Assembly (NCBI GenBank): GCA_037074705.1
Contig: CM073594.1
Location: 74,014,509 to 74,078,508 of the forward strand
Length of the DNA stretch: 64,000 nt
Direction: 5' to 3'
From: Zhengitettix transpicula
Taxonomy: Eukaryota; Arthropoda; Insecta; Orthoptera; Tetrigidae
Both the position numbers and the translations under genes were made by a program. This document shows, one piece after another, positions 31,985 to 43,830 of this stretch. Positions within the stretch are counted from its first letter, which is position 1. Each line of letters begins with the position of its first letter. The notes under the pieces are model-generated. The model saw nothing but the letters and a program-made list of their open reading frames with translations, ran no database searches and was not told the origin of the DNA.

Positions 31985-32204
31985 AGCCGCGTTTACACCA
32001 GAGTTAGCAACAATTTCGCCAGAAAATGTTAAAAGCTTTAAGACGAATTCTAGCACAGTTGTTGGCAGTGTTGCCACAAGGTGTGAGAAATCTTCACAAC
32101 ATTTGTTGGCAAAAAATGTTGACGGGTCTTGTTGCCAACATTTATTGCTGACTTTGTTGGTGACAAAGAAATGTTTACAACATTTGGTGTAAACGCCCCT
32201 TAAG
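31985..32204. mobile_element. MITE-like element with GCGTTTACACCA ends
   Basis: CGTTTACACCA at the left is answered by TGGTGTAAACG at the right, about 215 bp apart, and the interior is rich in GTTG/CAAC phrases such as TTGTTGGCAA. The ends suggest a small DNA-transposon derivative; a target duplication could not be fixed. Confidence 0.6.
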
Positions 32205-32209
32205 AAATT

Positions 32210-33265
32210 ACGCTAGTCAGAAGTCGTCGGGATAGAAGTTCTCTGATTGTTGACACTCTGGAGTTCTTGTCAGTATCATCTTGGTCACTTATCAATTACG
32301 CACCTTCATATCATCTTTTGTCTAATTCAGTCATATCCACCCTTAGAGACAACGAGATCCCCCAAACTAAGTCAACTTTCCTCCATCTCGTTCCTCAATA
32401 ACAGTGAATGACTCATCCCATCGCATTAATCAAGAGATAATGACCGTTAATTACAGCGGAGATGACTGGATAATTCACCGCAAACGTGTCGAGTGCAGAC
32501 CCGGTGTTAATTGACACTTTTCACGCGTTCACACCACCAGTGTTGGTTTTCGGTGACGAGTAATTGCCCACCTCTGCCTGTTACCGTTCCCTAATAATTG
32601 GTCTTGGTGCAACCAGAGCGCAGCCGAGCAAGTGTCAACGGCCTCGGAAGCAAAGTTGTACATCTCCACCACGTTGGATCGATTGCGAGATGGTCCCCAA
32701 TCGACTCTGAATGTGACGAGCTGAAACTGTAGTCGATTGCTCAATGTCTGTGAGGAAAAATGTCGGAAGCAAGAGACATTCCCGAGGCTAATGGAGCAGG
32801 ATGTTATCGCGGTGGTCAATAAACAACATTCTGGAAGGGAGTCATCGAAATACTTTCACCGTCTTGGGAAATCGAATTCTCTCTGCCTGACTGCCAACTC
32901 CCCCTGTTTACCACAAACTGTAACAGTCTATTGACGTCACGGAAATAAAGTCCCAATACTTTACGTCACCTACAGGCTCTCGAAAATATCTGGACCAAAA
33001 TAAATTGAAGTTGCAATGACACTTCAAGTTTCAAGGACGATCCTCAGGTGATATAAACGGTCTTACAATGACAAGAGGAAAATCGACTATAAATCAATAT
33101 CACTTCATTAGTCATTCAAGTAATATTATTTAAAGCTTTGTTGCCAACTTGACCTTTTACGAAGCAAATACAATCCGTAATTACAAAACTGTGACGGAGA
33201 TAATGTGAATATAGTTAATGACAAAACAGCCAATACCAGACATTTGAAGATGTATTTTATTAATC
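32210..33265. other. No gene seen
   Basis: Unique-looking sequence; short reading frames only. Confidence 0.55.
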
Positions 33266-33269
33266 AACT

Positions 33270-33600
33270 ATCAGGCACCCAGGGCCAACTTAGCGACATC
33301 CATAATCCCGGATTTACCTCCAATCTCGGTATATTTTTCGTTATTTTTATGTAAAGACCCTCCACCCTTAACGGTGATTCCCTCGCATCCCGAAAGAGGT
33401 TGAAATTATACACACTATCAATCTCATTGACCCAGAAAAATATTTATCTGACGCAAATAACGGCCGTTTGAGAATGTTTGAAAATTTCCTGGGGGTGATA
33501 GACGTGTCATACCCCCCACAGTGTTAGTTTCCGGTTCGAAAGGAACACGTGGTCCAAATTTGACGAAGTTTGTTCAATGGTATGCGGATGAGACGCACTT
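33270..33600 (-). repeat. Inverted copy of the 2844-3960 dispersed repeat
   Basis: The complement contains ACACGTGTTCC, GGTATGACACGTC, and TCGGGATGCGAGGGA, in the same order as the repeats at 2844 and 43540. Confidence 0.6.
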
Positions 33601-34264
33601 GCATACAACCATACGGTCAATTTTATTTATAAGCAGAATATAATTGAATTGCCACATTTTTCAGCCCTCGTGTAGTCCCTCTTCAGACAAAGATAACATA
33701 GTAAAAGTAAATATAGATATAAATACATAACAAAGATATTATTGTAGGAACAAAGAATTCATAATTATAATTAAGCGATATAGAATTAAGACTCACGTAC
33801 TGAAACTTTGTAAATCCAAAAATCATATGACTTTTTTTAAATATGCGGTGTAAATAATACTTAATGATTATGTATGTTTCACATTTTTTAGGATCACATT
33901 TAATATGAAACGTTTCAGGAATTAGACTGTACTTATCGTTGTTTCATCTGAAATACGAAAATTGTCCCAATTGATCCGGTGATTGCTGTCTAAACCCAAA
34001 GTTTGTCTTTCGTTATACTTTAATCTAGTTTCCATGAATAATGTTAAACCAGAACTAATGGAAGAAATCAGTCATGGAAATTAAAAATCGTAATACTGTG
34101 TCTATGAAAGAATTTAATTGTATGAATCTGAGATGTATAAAATGTATTTAATATTGTAAGGCAAAGATTGTGAATGAGTAGTTAAGTTGGCACCGCTGGT
34201 GATACCCGTGGAAGTGCTGAGTAAAGAGATGACAAGCATCCGGCGAGTGTGTCACCTGTAATGT

Positions 34265-34666
34265 GTGTGGCGTACATAAACACGGATATATATATATATA
34301 TATATATTGTGGTAAACACAAATAATTACAAATTATTAAATATTTTGGAGGTCAATTTGTGGTAATCACAACTAAATTACTATTTATTTTTAAACTTTGG
34401 GCGCCAATTTGTAATAAAATTTAAATTGTGTTAATAAATTGATTTGTCTGTCTATTTTAAAATCTTGAGTTCTTACTAAAACATCCAACCATTTTAATTT
34501 ATTTGTATTTATTACAAATTGGCGCCCGAAGTTTAAAAATAAAAGGCAAATTATTTGTGTTCACCACAAATTGGCGCCAAACGTGGGGCTTAACTGAGAA
34601 TTAATTGTATTTATTACAAATTAGCGCTCAAAGTTTAAAAATAAATAGTAATTTAGTTGTGATTAC

Positions 34667-34735
<69 letters not shown>
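34265..34735. repeat. LTR-retroelement remnant with primer-site-like sequence, bounded by TA microsatellites
   Basis: Two arms (about 34310-34440 and 34500-34675) are inverted relative to each other. ATTACAAATTGGCGCC occurs near 34515, and AATTGGCGCCAAACGTGGGG near 34570. TGGCGCC(C/A)AACGTGGGGC is the classic complement of a tRNA-Lys 3' end. The flanks are (TA)n at 34265-34306 and (TA)n(TG)n at 34667-34743. Confidence 0.6.
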
Positions 34736-34740
<5 letters not shown>

Positions 34741-35039
34741 TTGTGTGTGTGAGTGTCAATGGTAATCAATGAACCAAACCACAACATATTGAACTTCATT
34801 TCCTTGATACGCATAGAGGCAAAACAAAACCAAAGATACCAAGCTATGACAACGTAATAAAAATCTTAACTCAGGATAAAAGGATTAATTATATACATAC
34901 ACGAGTATTCGTGTTGACTTATGCCTCCTATTTAATTAATTCCTCGAGTGGTGTCTAACAAAGTTGTACAAAAAAATTGGATTTGGTTGTAACTCTCCTT
35001 TAATAGCATAGGAAGGTATTTGAAATGGTTATGAAAATA

Positions 35040-35965
35040 TTGGTAATAGAAATTAGTAAATAGTTGGAGAGGTAATATGTGGTTAAGATAAAACAGAAGC
35101 AAAGAATCCAATATAAAAAGAAAACTGGTCACGAATTTTATAAAACAGTAGCAAAGATAATGTGAATAAAATTAGAACAATCAGAGAAACATATGTGTGA
35201 GAAATATGGTAATGGAAATTATAAAACAGTTGTTGAGTTACCGAGTATAAAGTTAAGACAAAATTAAATAAATAAATCAATGGATCAAGTTTACAGAAAT
35301 AATATGTATAAAGGGGAAAAGGGGCCGAAATAAACAAATCAATTTAAAAACTGTCAGAGAAATTATAAAACAGTTACAGAGATAATATATACAAAGGTAA
35401 AACAGACCAGAAGAAACAAATCTCTGAGAAAAATGGTATAGAAATTCTACAACAGTAACAAAGATAAGGTGTATAAAGGGGGAAAAAACAGACCCTAAGA
35501 AAGAAATGTCTGAGGAAAACTGGTCATAGAAATTCTACAAATATTGGTTAGATAATGTATATGAACGAAAGACAGACGAAAAGAAACAAATCAGTGAGAA
35601 AACTGGTCATATAAATTGTAAAAGTTACAGAGATATGTATAAAGGAAAAAACACCCAAATAATTAAATCTCTGAGAAAATTGGACATAGAAATTATACAA
35701 CATTTACGGAGATAATTTGTACAAAGGTAAAACAGAACCGAAGAAATAAATCTCTGAGAAAACTGGTCATAGAAATTATAAAGCAGCTAGAGAGATAGTT
35801 TGTATAAGGAAAATTAAACCTAAGTCACAAATCAATGATAAAACTGGTTATAACAACTTTAAGAGTTACAGAAATTATATGTATAATGGAAAAACAGAAC
35901 GAAAGGCAGAAATTGGGAGAAAACTCGTCAGAGAATTTATAAAACAATTACAGGGATAGCAAAAG
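35040..35965 (+). repeat. Degenerate ~81-bp tandem array
   Basis: The phrase GAGAAAACTGGTCATAGAAA recurs at about 35515, 35596, 35758 and 35840, with decayed copies before and after. TTATAAAACAGTTACAGAGA and GTATAAAGGAAAAACAGA lie between. Roughly eleven copies. Confidence 0.7.
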
Positions 35966-36219
35966 TCAGGCCACCGCTGATGACTTGGAGCCGAGGCTGA
36001 TCACTCAACTACACGGTTCAACAAGTCACACAAGAAACAGGACGATTTAATTAAAGAACCAGTACCGGGACCTCCGATTATGAGAATTTATATATTACAT
36101 TTTTCTGTTTATCTTTGCGTGTTGAAGAGGGTTCGTCGACCTACCTCTCCTTTGGGTGCAATTAGAGCGGGGCAGCCGGAGCGCAACAGTCTGCAGTGGC
36201 AGATGGACCACTTCACTTC

Positions 36220-36275
36220 CGCACTCATTAGCCTCACTCGTCAAGGTCCTGGGTTCGCTTCCTCGAGGTGAAACG
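36220..36275 (+). repeat. Possible tRNA-like SINE fragment
   Basis: CACTCATTAGCCTCACTCG followed by CCTGGGTTCGCTTCCTCGAG has a B-box-like GGGTTCGCTTCC. Weak. Confidence 0.3.
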
Positions 36276-36374
36276 AGGACATAGTCTGTCCCGCAGATCA
36301 TTTCACTTAATCAAAGGCTGTCACTCACATACTTGATATTTGACTTTTTAGCGAGTCTATAAAGAAGACCTCCG

Positions 36375-36970
36375 CGAACAAAAGGTCCGGAATTTTTTTT
36401 TCAAGTTGTATATGTTGTGGCCATTAGTGAAAAACCGGGTTTTCCAACTCGAACGACCCTGGGAAAAAGTTTCTGTGACTTAAAAACCACGAAATTTTGC
36501 ACCTCTTTTCAGTTTTTCGCTAATGGCAAAAGCATGAAGCATTCGACTGAAAATAATGTTCAGTAATAAATTGTAGAGAATAAAATTCTGCATCGAATGG
36601 TGTCTCTGATTACGAAATTCGGTCGAAGGAAGTGCAAGAAATCGTTCGTCAAATATACGAGATTTTACGTCGTTTTCGAAAAAAATGCTGTTTGTTCTGA
36701 TTCTAGTGTTGATATCTCCAAAATGGTCGGCAGTTCACTTATTCGTCATAGAATAAAGGTTTTAGAGAATTTAACTCTCTAACCAACGCATGATCTGGTT
36801 TTAACACTCCATTGAGAACGACCAAAAATACGCTAATTTTTTCTGGCTGTGTGCCGCTAATATGATGGGAGTAACTATTACCTGCGTCAGGGTTAAACTT
36901 TTATTTTTTATAGCATATTAAAATGTTTAAGAGCATCGTTTAGTCTAGCATTTCAAAGAGTATCTATAAT
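36375..36970 (+). repeat. Left terminal inverted repeat arm
   Basis: About 590 bp; imperfect match to the complement of 38830-39409 and direct match to the lone arm at 62660-63215. Confidence 0.75.
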
Positions 36971-37104
36971 AGAGAACTACTGCTTTCCCGGCGAATCTGT
37001 TGTAGATAAAATTCTCGGGGTGTAAAGGAATGTCTAAGTGATCTAAGCTGTATAAAGGAAAATCTACTACTCTCAGAAAGTGTAAAGAAGAGGAATACCT
37101 GAAC

Positions 37105-38253
37105 ATGACGTCCACACAGAATATGGAGACTATATTGTATTCGAAGGTGATTGCCACGGAGCATAAACCGGATAAAATGCATGCCATAATTCTGGACGCT
37201 GTCGCAAGTTTAAATACAGATGAGTACCTAATAGGTTTAGCTAATATTATTGACCCCATCAGAATTAAGTACATGTCTAAAATAGCCAATTCCAGAATTT
37301 GCGCATTTCTGACATCTAAGGCGGATGTCGGAAACCTAATAAAAGTTCATAAATCAATAACAATAAAGGGTGAGATGGTAAAAATAAGACCTTTAATGCA
37401 AAAATACTACCGTGTAATCTTGTCAAATGTATGTCCAGTTATCCCTAACGATATTATGGTGCTAGAACTAGAAAAGCTAAATATAATTCCAGACTCTAAA
37501 ATATCGGATATTAGAATAAGTACTGGTGGCCGAAGATTTTCTCACATTAAAAGTTTCAGAAGACAATTCTTCATTAACCCGGATAAGCTTAATTCCCTTC
37601 CGGATTCGATAATGGTGCAATATGAAGACACTAGCTATAAGGTGTATCTGGCAGCGGAGAACGATAACTGCTATCATTGTAAAAGTCCCGGCCATATCGC
37701 GATAAATTGTTCTAACAGAGATGCAATACTGAAGAATAATCTGACTGCAAATGACAATTATGACCACATTAAGTGTAAGAACCCGGTGCCCGAAATTCAA
37801 ATAATTAACCCACAAAAAACGGACATGGATAATTCCCAACTAACTGCACCTACGAGCTCGACGAGCCAAGCTGATAAGAAAGACGTCAGTAATCCTGAAC
37901 ATAAGACAAGCACTAATCCACCCAAGAAAACAAAACAAAACTTTCAGGATCATAAATATAAGGCGCTAAGTCAATCACTAGGTCCGCTAAAAATATTATA
38001 TGAAGAAGAAACCAGTGCTCTACCTATCCCTTTGGAACAGTTAAAGACTCTTATACTAAATGCTACGGACTCAAAGAACCCAAGAACCATTATTAGAAAT
38101 TACCACATATCCTCTACATCACTCATAAATATATTGGAATCTTTGTACCCACACTTAAATGATAAAACGGCAAAAAGTAGAAGAAAAATTCTCATAAATT
38201 TAGTCAAGAAACAAGAGAGTGATACATATTCAGAAGCAGACGCCTCCTCCTAA
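37105..38253 (+). CDS. Gag-like / LINE ORF1-like protein with one CCHC zinc knuckle
   Basis: 382 codons, intact. The N-terminal ~170 residues resemble the RRM-like region seen before zinc knuckles in gag-like proteins of non-LTR elements, with motifs RICAFLTSK, IKGEMVKIRPL, and FSHIKSFRRQFF. A single knuckle CYHCKSPGHIAINC (C-x2-C-x4-H-x4-C) lies at about residues 192-205. The C-terminal half is polar and Lys/Ser/Thr-rich. In its family this would be a nucleic-acid-binding packaging protein. No reverse transcriptase or endonuclease lies beside it. The first ATG was used; it sits just inside the left TIR arm. Confidence 0.75.
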   Translation: MTSTQNMETILYSKVIATEHKPDKMHAIILDAVASLNTDEYLIGLANIIDPIRIKYMSKIANSRICAFLTSKADVGNLIKVHKSITIKGEMVKIRPLMQKYYRVILSNVCPVIPNDIMVLELEKLNIIPDSKISDIRISTGGRRFSHIKSFRRQFFINPDKLNSLPDSIMVQYEDTSYKVYLAAENDNCYHCKSPGHIAINCSNRDAILKNNLTANDNYDHIKCKNPVPEIQIINPQKTDMDNSQLTAPTSSTSQADKKDVSNPEHKTSTNPPKKTKQNFQDHKYKALSQSLGPLKILYEEETSALPIPLEQLKTLILNATDSKNPRTIIRNYHISSTSLINILESLYPHLNDKTAKSRRKILINLVKKQESDTYSEADASS

Positions 38254-38549
38254 TAAAAACAGACTATGACTACAGTACAGTGGAATCTGAAACAGTCGCA
38301 GCTTATTATAATGAATTATCCAATTATTATGATAAATGATTAACAAAGGCGAATTGTAAAATGTAAATGTTAGAAACCCACATTTGAAGTGTATAATTAT
38401 TCTTTCAAACTGTTCAATTGTATGTATATTATGGGAATCAATGTGAATCGCTGTATACTTATGTAAGTAAGCAATATTGGTAATTTATTTATGGGTCGCC
38501 AATGACCAAGTTGTTAACGCAACCGTTTTAAACCTTTAATTAAACAAAA

Positions 38550-38722
38550 AAAATTCTCGGGTCTCAACCCGGGGCCCATGGTTTGTTAACTAACAACGTT
38601 TGGACAGCAAGCTCCGCTATCGTCACCTGTTTGACAATAAATCTGATGACGATGGCGGAGCTTGCTGTCCAAACGTTGTTAGTTAACAAACCATGGGCCC
38701 CGGATTGAGACCCGAGAATTTT
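38550..38722. repeat. Near-perfect palindrome with hammerhead-like relic
   Basis: The left arm AAATTCTCGGGTCTCAACCC through GGCCCATGG, TTAACAACGTTTGG and AGCAAGCTCCGC is mirrored after a ~25-nt spacer. The right arm carries CTGATGA (38643), a wobble-containing stem (GATGGC/GCTGTC) and CAAACGTT. That is the hammerhead layout with GAAAC changed to CAAAC, so probably inactive. Confidence 0.75.
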
Positions 38723-38829
38723 ATCTATTTCTATATTTTTTTGAAAAGAAGGAAGAATAGCAAAAGTGTTCTGATTCCTATTCTTTTCCTTGCAAAATAA
38801 TACAGATACTCTCGGAAGCGCTGGACTAC

Positions 38830-39409
38830 TTCTTCCTCTTAAAAATAGATACTCTTAAACATTTTAATATGCTATATAAAATAAACGTTTCACCCTGACA
38901 CAGGTAATAGTTACTCTCATAATATCAGTGGTATACAGCAAAATGAATGTAGTTTCCGCCATTCTCATTGGATTGTTAAAACCAGATCATGCGTTGGAAA
39001 GAGAATTAAATTCTCTAAAACCTTTATTCCATGACGAATGAGTGTACTTCCGACCATTTTGGAGATATCAGCACTGGAATAATCATAAACTGCATTCTTT
39101 TCCGTAATCGACGTAAAGTGTCGTAAATTTGACGGAAGATGTCTACCACTTCCGTTGACCAAATTCCGTAATCAGATACACCATTCGATGCAGAATTTTA
39201 TTCTCTATAATTTATTACTGGACATTATTTTCAATAGAATGCTCCATGCTTTTGCTATTAGCGAAAAACTGAAATGAGGTGCAAAATTTCGTGGATTTTA
39301 GGCCACAGAAACTTTTTCCCAGGGCCTTTCGAATTGGAAATCTTGATTTTTCACTAATGGCCACAACATATAAAACTTGGAAAGAGTAAATAGCCGACCT
39401 TTTTCGCGG
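38830..39409 (-). repeat. Right terminal inverted repeat arm
   Basis: Inverted partner of 36375-36970. The order from the inside out is: TTAAACATTTTAATATGCTA, AGGTAATAGTTACTCTCATA, GCATTCTTTTCC, AAACTTTTTCCCAGGG, GGCCACAACATATA. Confidence 0.75.
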
Positions 39410-39795
39410 TATGATGTATATAGCTACTAGTCTATTTTGTTGTCTGTTTCCATTTGTACAGTGACCGCGCGTTACGTCGCGGCTTGCTCCTGTGAAATGG
39501 ACGTCAATGCAAAAGACAAACAAAGAAAGTGAAACAATAGGGAGATTCCACTCCTGATTTTGTCCTGAGGTATTTCTATCTTCTGCTTTTTCCTTCCAGC
39601 GAGCAAAACTTTCTACTCTGGAATGCGATTTCCGGAGAAACGAGGAATAAACCCTAGCCTCTGTGAGGACAAGGATGTTGTGTCCTCGCATCGGAACAAC
39701 ACGGCTAATATATATATATATAGAACCCACAAATCACATTCAACCTCCACCCATTTTATTACTTTACAGACGATCCTGTGACAGCCCAAAATTCA

Positions 39796-39834
39796 CAACG
39801 ACGTTTCAGCCTCTATTGAGATCTCATCAGGTAT
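39796..39834 (-). ncRNA. Hammerhead-like motif (left of a pair)
   Basis: Minus strand: CTGATGA, GATCTC-loop-GAGGCT (partly paired), GAAACGTC, GTTG. The core is textbook; the base-proximal part of stem II is degraded. A decayed plus-strand partner (TTATGAG, GGTCC/GGAC, GGAAACGTC) lies at about 39932-39965. Confidence 0.5.
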
Positions 39835-40118
39835 TTATTTGTATAGAATCCATGATTTAAAATTTAGTGGTAAGTTTGAGACAACACGCAATTTTAATTT
39901 TAACTCACGGATTCTATATAATATTATCAGACTTTATGAGGTCCCGAAAGAGGACGGAAACGTCATAGTGAATTAAATATACTTTTTTACAATAAACATT
40001 ACAATTAGTTTTCTGACTCAAAGGCCATTAACTTCTTTTATAATATTATAATAAAGATAGATTTATTATAAATAAACAACAGCCTTTTGAAGTCAGAAAA
40101 ATATATTTAATAGCAATT

Positions 40119-40158
40119 TCAGTACGTTTAGTCGCTAATTTGCGACCTCTTCAGGTAA
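40119..40158 (-). ncRNA. Hammerhead-like motif with damaged core (left of a pair)
   Basis: Minus strand: CTGAAGA, perfect stem II GTCGC/GCGAC with loop AAATTA, then TAAACGTA instead of GAAACGTH. Probably inactive. Confidence 0.45.
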
Positions 40159-40251
40159 GACGATTTACACAACAAAAACAAAGAAATACAATAAATAAAA
40201 TAAATTTTTATGAATGATATATATTTTATTTTTTAGTATAAAACGTCTTGC

Positions 40252-40285
40252 GTGAAGAGGTCGCAAATTAGCGACGAAAAGTAAA
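40252..40285 (+). ncRNA. Hammerhead-like motif with damaged core (right of a pair)
   Basis: GTGAAGA, the same perfect GTCGC/GCGAC stem, then GAAAAG. Inverted partner of 40119-40158. Confidence 0.45.
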
Positions 40286-40740
40286 GTAATTTCTATTAAA
40301 TATATTTTTATGACTTCAAAAGGCTGTTTAAAATTATAAGGCACTTGGATGTTATATTTACCGTGAGAGGGGGAGGGTGTGTGTTTATGGCCTTGAATAA
40401 TCCGCCAATGAGATGTCTCAAAATGAAAGTGCCGGACAACCAGCGTTGCCGAACAATTGTTGTTATTTCAGTGAGCCCTGTATACACAACGTGAAAACCC
40501 CAAGTGCCTTCCAAAAGCTCTATAGGCATGTTTATTTAAAAGGTAATGACCGGACTCGTGATCATCAACTTTGATTGGTCCTTTCCTTGAAGACGATAAG
40601 GTATTTTTACCGTTAGAAACGTTAGTTTCTTTCCTGTATAAAGAAAATAGACAAACCCGATCATCAGCTCGTCACATCGTAATTTTATTTTTACATATAT
40701 CTTAATATTAGGTTTTATCCTAAATGCTGATCGATGACGC

Positions 40741-40821
40741 CTCATGAAGTCAACACACTATTCGAACCCAGGCGCACTGTTTCGTGACTCTAACATGTGA
40801 GCTACACCGACGGCGCCTGAG
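40741..40821 (-). repeat. tRNA-like sequence (SINE or tRNA pseudogene)
   Basis: The minus strand reads GTGTAGCTCACATGTTAGAG (A-box-like), then GCGCCTGGGTTCGAATAG (B-box-like), with GGCGCCGTCGG upstream. The T-stem and anticodon stem do not pair fully, so this is not called a functional tRNA. Confidence 0.5.
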
Positions 40822-40829
40822 GATCGTGA

Positions 40830-43500
40830 TGTGTTTGTGGAACGAGTGGAGCTTTGCTTGAGTTGACCGGTTTTGCGCGACTTTCACTGACGCGTTCCGG
40901 AACTCCTTGAGGACGCCTGAAGGCCGCAGCTTTCTACAGCATCAGCAAGCAAGCAGGTGCCTCTTCCAGCTGTGGAAGTCTCCATCGACCCTGGTGGTCC
41001 AACTCAGAGACTTTGACTTATCTGTGAAAGATCGCATGCTGACTACTCTGGATTGAATTCGCCAAATTCTTCTCTACATCCTTCCCCCCGTTACCCTTTC
41101 AGTGTCGACTCTTGGACGGTTAAGTCACCACAGATGTCCAAACGGATGACGACTCTTCTATAGAGACAGTAGTTTCCATTCCCTAGCCTTTGGCCCCTGA
41201 CTTGCATTCTACATTCCAGCCATCTTATACTTAAGCTGATTTACTAAAACGTCGGAAAATCAAATCGAGTTGCCAATCAGGAATGCCTAGAGACATTATT
41301 ATCTTCCCCGATGACACTGGTCTCCTTCTATGAACCTTTTAGTCCTGTAAAGTGATGATGACGGACCACCGCGTTCTGACAGAGCTCGCCTGGTGAATAG
41401 GGGATTAGCGAACCCACTTAAAAAGAGACTCAAGCTCTGTGTTGACAAGTTCATCGTCTGACTTAGGAAGTCGCTTAATAGCTGACAGCATTTTTAAAGA
41501 AATGTCTAATTAAAAATATTTTTCTGGTGTGTTCATTGACGGTTGACCTCAGGTTGCTGTGGGGATCGGCTGAACGAACATTGTGCATTTAAATTAATGA
41601 ACCACGAAACTGACTGCGTTCGATGCCCAGTAATAAGATAAGAAAAATAATTTTGAGGAGGGAGATAGACCTTAAGCCAAGATCAGTTACCTTGAAGGTA
41701 GACCAAGATAGCAGATAGGAAGAAAAGCTGATGGACAGACTTAGAGAGACGTGTAGCAAGTTTCGAGGATATGGTCTCCACCTCTCATATTTTAATCAGG
41801 TGCATCACCCTTCCAGTTTTGTGACCTGATCTACATTGAATAATAATACTTGGGTTATTTTTGGACTTGAATTCTTTTTTTGTTAAATAATTCGTCGTCA
41901 TATCAATTGGCATCACTGAAAGGTTCCTTGCTAGGTGCTCAATTGAATTGGTTTCCATTCCCCAGTTTAAACGTCAGAGACGCTAGATAATCTCATGGGA
42001 TGGCACACTGCAACGTCCCCGTCATTACAGGCCCTGATGAACCATCGCGTTGTTACGACAGAAGATTCTTCAACGATGGTGGTACATTCACTGAGAGGAG
42101 GTCAAAAACCTCCCGGGCCACCGCATGAGGGTCGTTGACAGACATGGCAGCTTTCTCCTTCCGCAGCACCAAGTGCCACCGCTGAGATGGTTGTGATCTT
42201 CCCAAGCGATAGTGAGTCCGTTGAAAATTTCTTCAACCGCCAAGATATTTCCCACTTCATGGGGATTGTGGTCCTTGATTTGATGAGCCATCAGTCTCCT
42301 ACGACAACCCTTGTCATGACCGGGCATTGAGTTGAGCGAGGAACTGGATAGTTGTCTGATCATTTGGATTATACTGTACGTTAGTTTTTATTTTGGTATG
42401 ACAGCTGCCTTTGCTTTGACTTTTATCCTCAATCCAAGCGTTGAGTTCCTCAATATTTCCTTTAATTCGAAAATTTCCTGTATTGGTTTCTCATCATCAA
42501 TCGTCAATAAACTGTTTTTTCTTCAGGGAATAAGGAGATTCAGTGTACAGCATCGGCAGGTGAGTCCGCAATCCTCCAAGACCTTCTCAGTTCAACCCTG
42601 CTTAGAGAGAATAGACTCTGTCCCTCATTCCTCATTGATACCACTTTTCTCCTTCTATTTTTTCTTCTCTCTCTATTAATATATATTTCGTTCTCAAACG
42701 CAGAGAATGGAACACCCGACCAAAACTGACAGATTGTGAACGACTGTCGAAGAATTTGTCCAGTGTCTTCAATGATGAAAGAGTAACCCAGAAACGTCTT
42801 CTCATTGAAAACGTAGATCCTATTTCTGAACCTTATCAGACTTCTTTTTGGTCCTCCAAATGGTTTAATGGAAGACGACCCGGACAATCCGTACCTGGCA
42901 AAATAGAAGAGCTCCTTCATCACGTGCAACGAACACGAGAATACGAAACAATGAGTTTTGGAGGAAGAAAAAGCAGAGGTTGCAATGGCAGGATGACGTA
43001 AACAACGTCCTTCAAACACACACACGTACACGTAGAGAAGCTGTAGAATGTTGCAACAAGTCTAGGAAATGCATCCATCAGTTCTTTCGTCAACTACGCA
43101 GACAGGTAACTGATTGCAAGGACAAAATATAAAACACGAGGGTGGACAGAGAGACAATGATCAATCACAGATGACGTCACCGGGGTAGTGGAAACCAACC
43201 CTTTTAGCCTACTGCGTTTCTCGTCTCCTTCTGAAGCAACGGAGTTGCGTTCCCGTGCGTGGGTGTATGAAGGATTTTCCGTGGGCGAATCTCTCCTCGC
43301 CTAACCTTGCCCTGCCTTTCCTGCGAGCATCCTACGAGCCCACTCATGGTGCCCCTTAGTTGCAACTAACAACAATGGAAACCGCCGCCTCCTTCTGGCC
43401 TATTCATTCCTCACTCACACTAGCACGAAGAAAGCTGAATCACGACGTATACATTCCCAATACAAAAAAACTAAAGTCATCCACTTTAATCTAATTTTCT
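40830..43500. other. No gene seen
   Basis: Moderately GC-balanced DNA with reading frames up to 163 codons on the minus strand (42540-43031). They show no domain, and both strands are open over the same stretch, which argues for chance. Confidence 0.5.
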
Positions 43501-43539
43501 CCTATCTTCTTCTTCTAATACGTGTTTGTGTGTATGTTC

Positions 43540-43830
43540 CGCATAGAAATCTACACCCGTGGAGCAAATTTCGTACACGTGTTCCTTTCGAACTGGAAAC
43601 AAACGCAATGGGGTAAGACACGTCTACCATCCCCAGGGGCGGGGGTAGAAATTTTCAAAAATGTTAAAACGGCTGGTATATTCGGGGTTAATGTGATATT
43701 TTTGTGTATAATTTCAACCCCTTTAGGGAAGAAGTAGTTGGTCGTTACATAACAATAACGAAAAAATAATCGAGATTTGAGTAAATTCCGCGGTTATGGA
43801 TGTCGCTGAGATTAATTACGACAACCCGGG
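43540..43830 (+). repeat. Third locus of the 2844-3960 dispersed repeat
   Basis: Shares CTACACC-GTGAAGCAAATTT, ACACGTGTTCCTTT, GGGGTAAGACACGTCTACC, GGGGGTAGAAATTTTCA, GGTTATGGAT, and GAGATTAATTACGACA with the copies in intron 17. Confidence 0.7.

Larger units (their letters stand above)
36373..39409. mobile_element. ~3.0-kb element with long terminal inverted repeats enclosing a gag-like ORF
   Basis: The left arm (about 36373-36970) and right arm (about 38830-39409) are inverted copies. Matching phrases include ATGTTGTGGCCATTAGTGAA, TTTTTCGCTAATGGCAAAAG (with slight changes) and TCCAAAATGGTCGGCAGT. Outer ends CCGCGAACAAAAGGTC and GACCTTTTTCGCGG correspond. Inside are the ORF at 37105-38253, an AT-rich tail, and a ~75-bp palindrome at 38550-38722. 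A target duplication was not found with confidence. The TIRs argue for a DNA element while the ORF argues for a retroelement source. Confidence 0.75.

Noticed and set aside
33005..33050. CTGAGGA ... GAAAC on the minus strand as another hammerhead
   Set aside because: Only about 8 nt separate the core halves, too little for a stem II hairpin.
40741..40821. Functional tRNA gene
   Set aside because: A-box and B-box are present but the anticodon and T stems do not pair properly.
42540..43031. 163-codon minus-strand frame
   Set aside because: No recognisable motif, and an 81-codon plus-strand frame overlaps it; likely chance.
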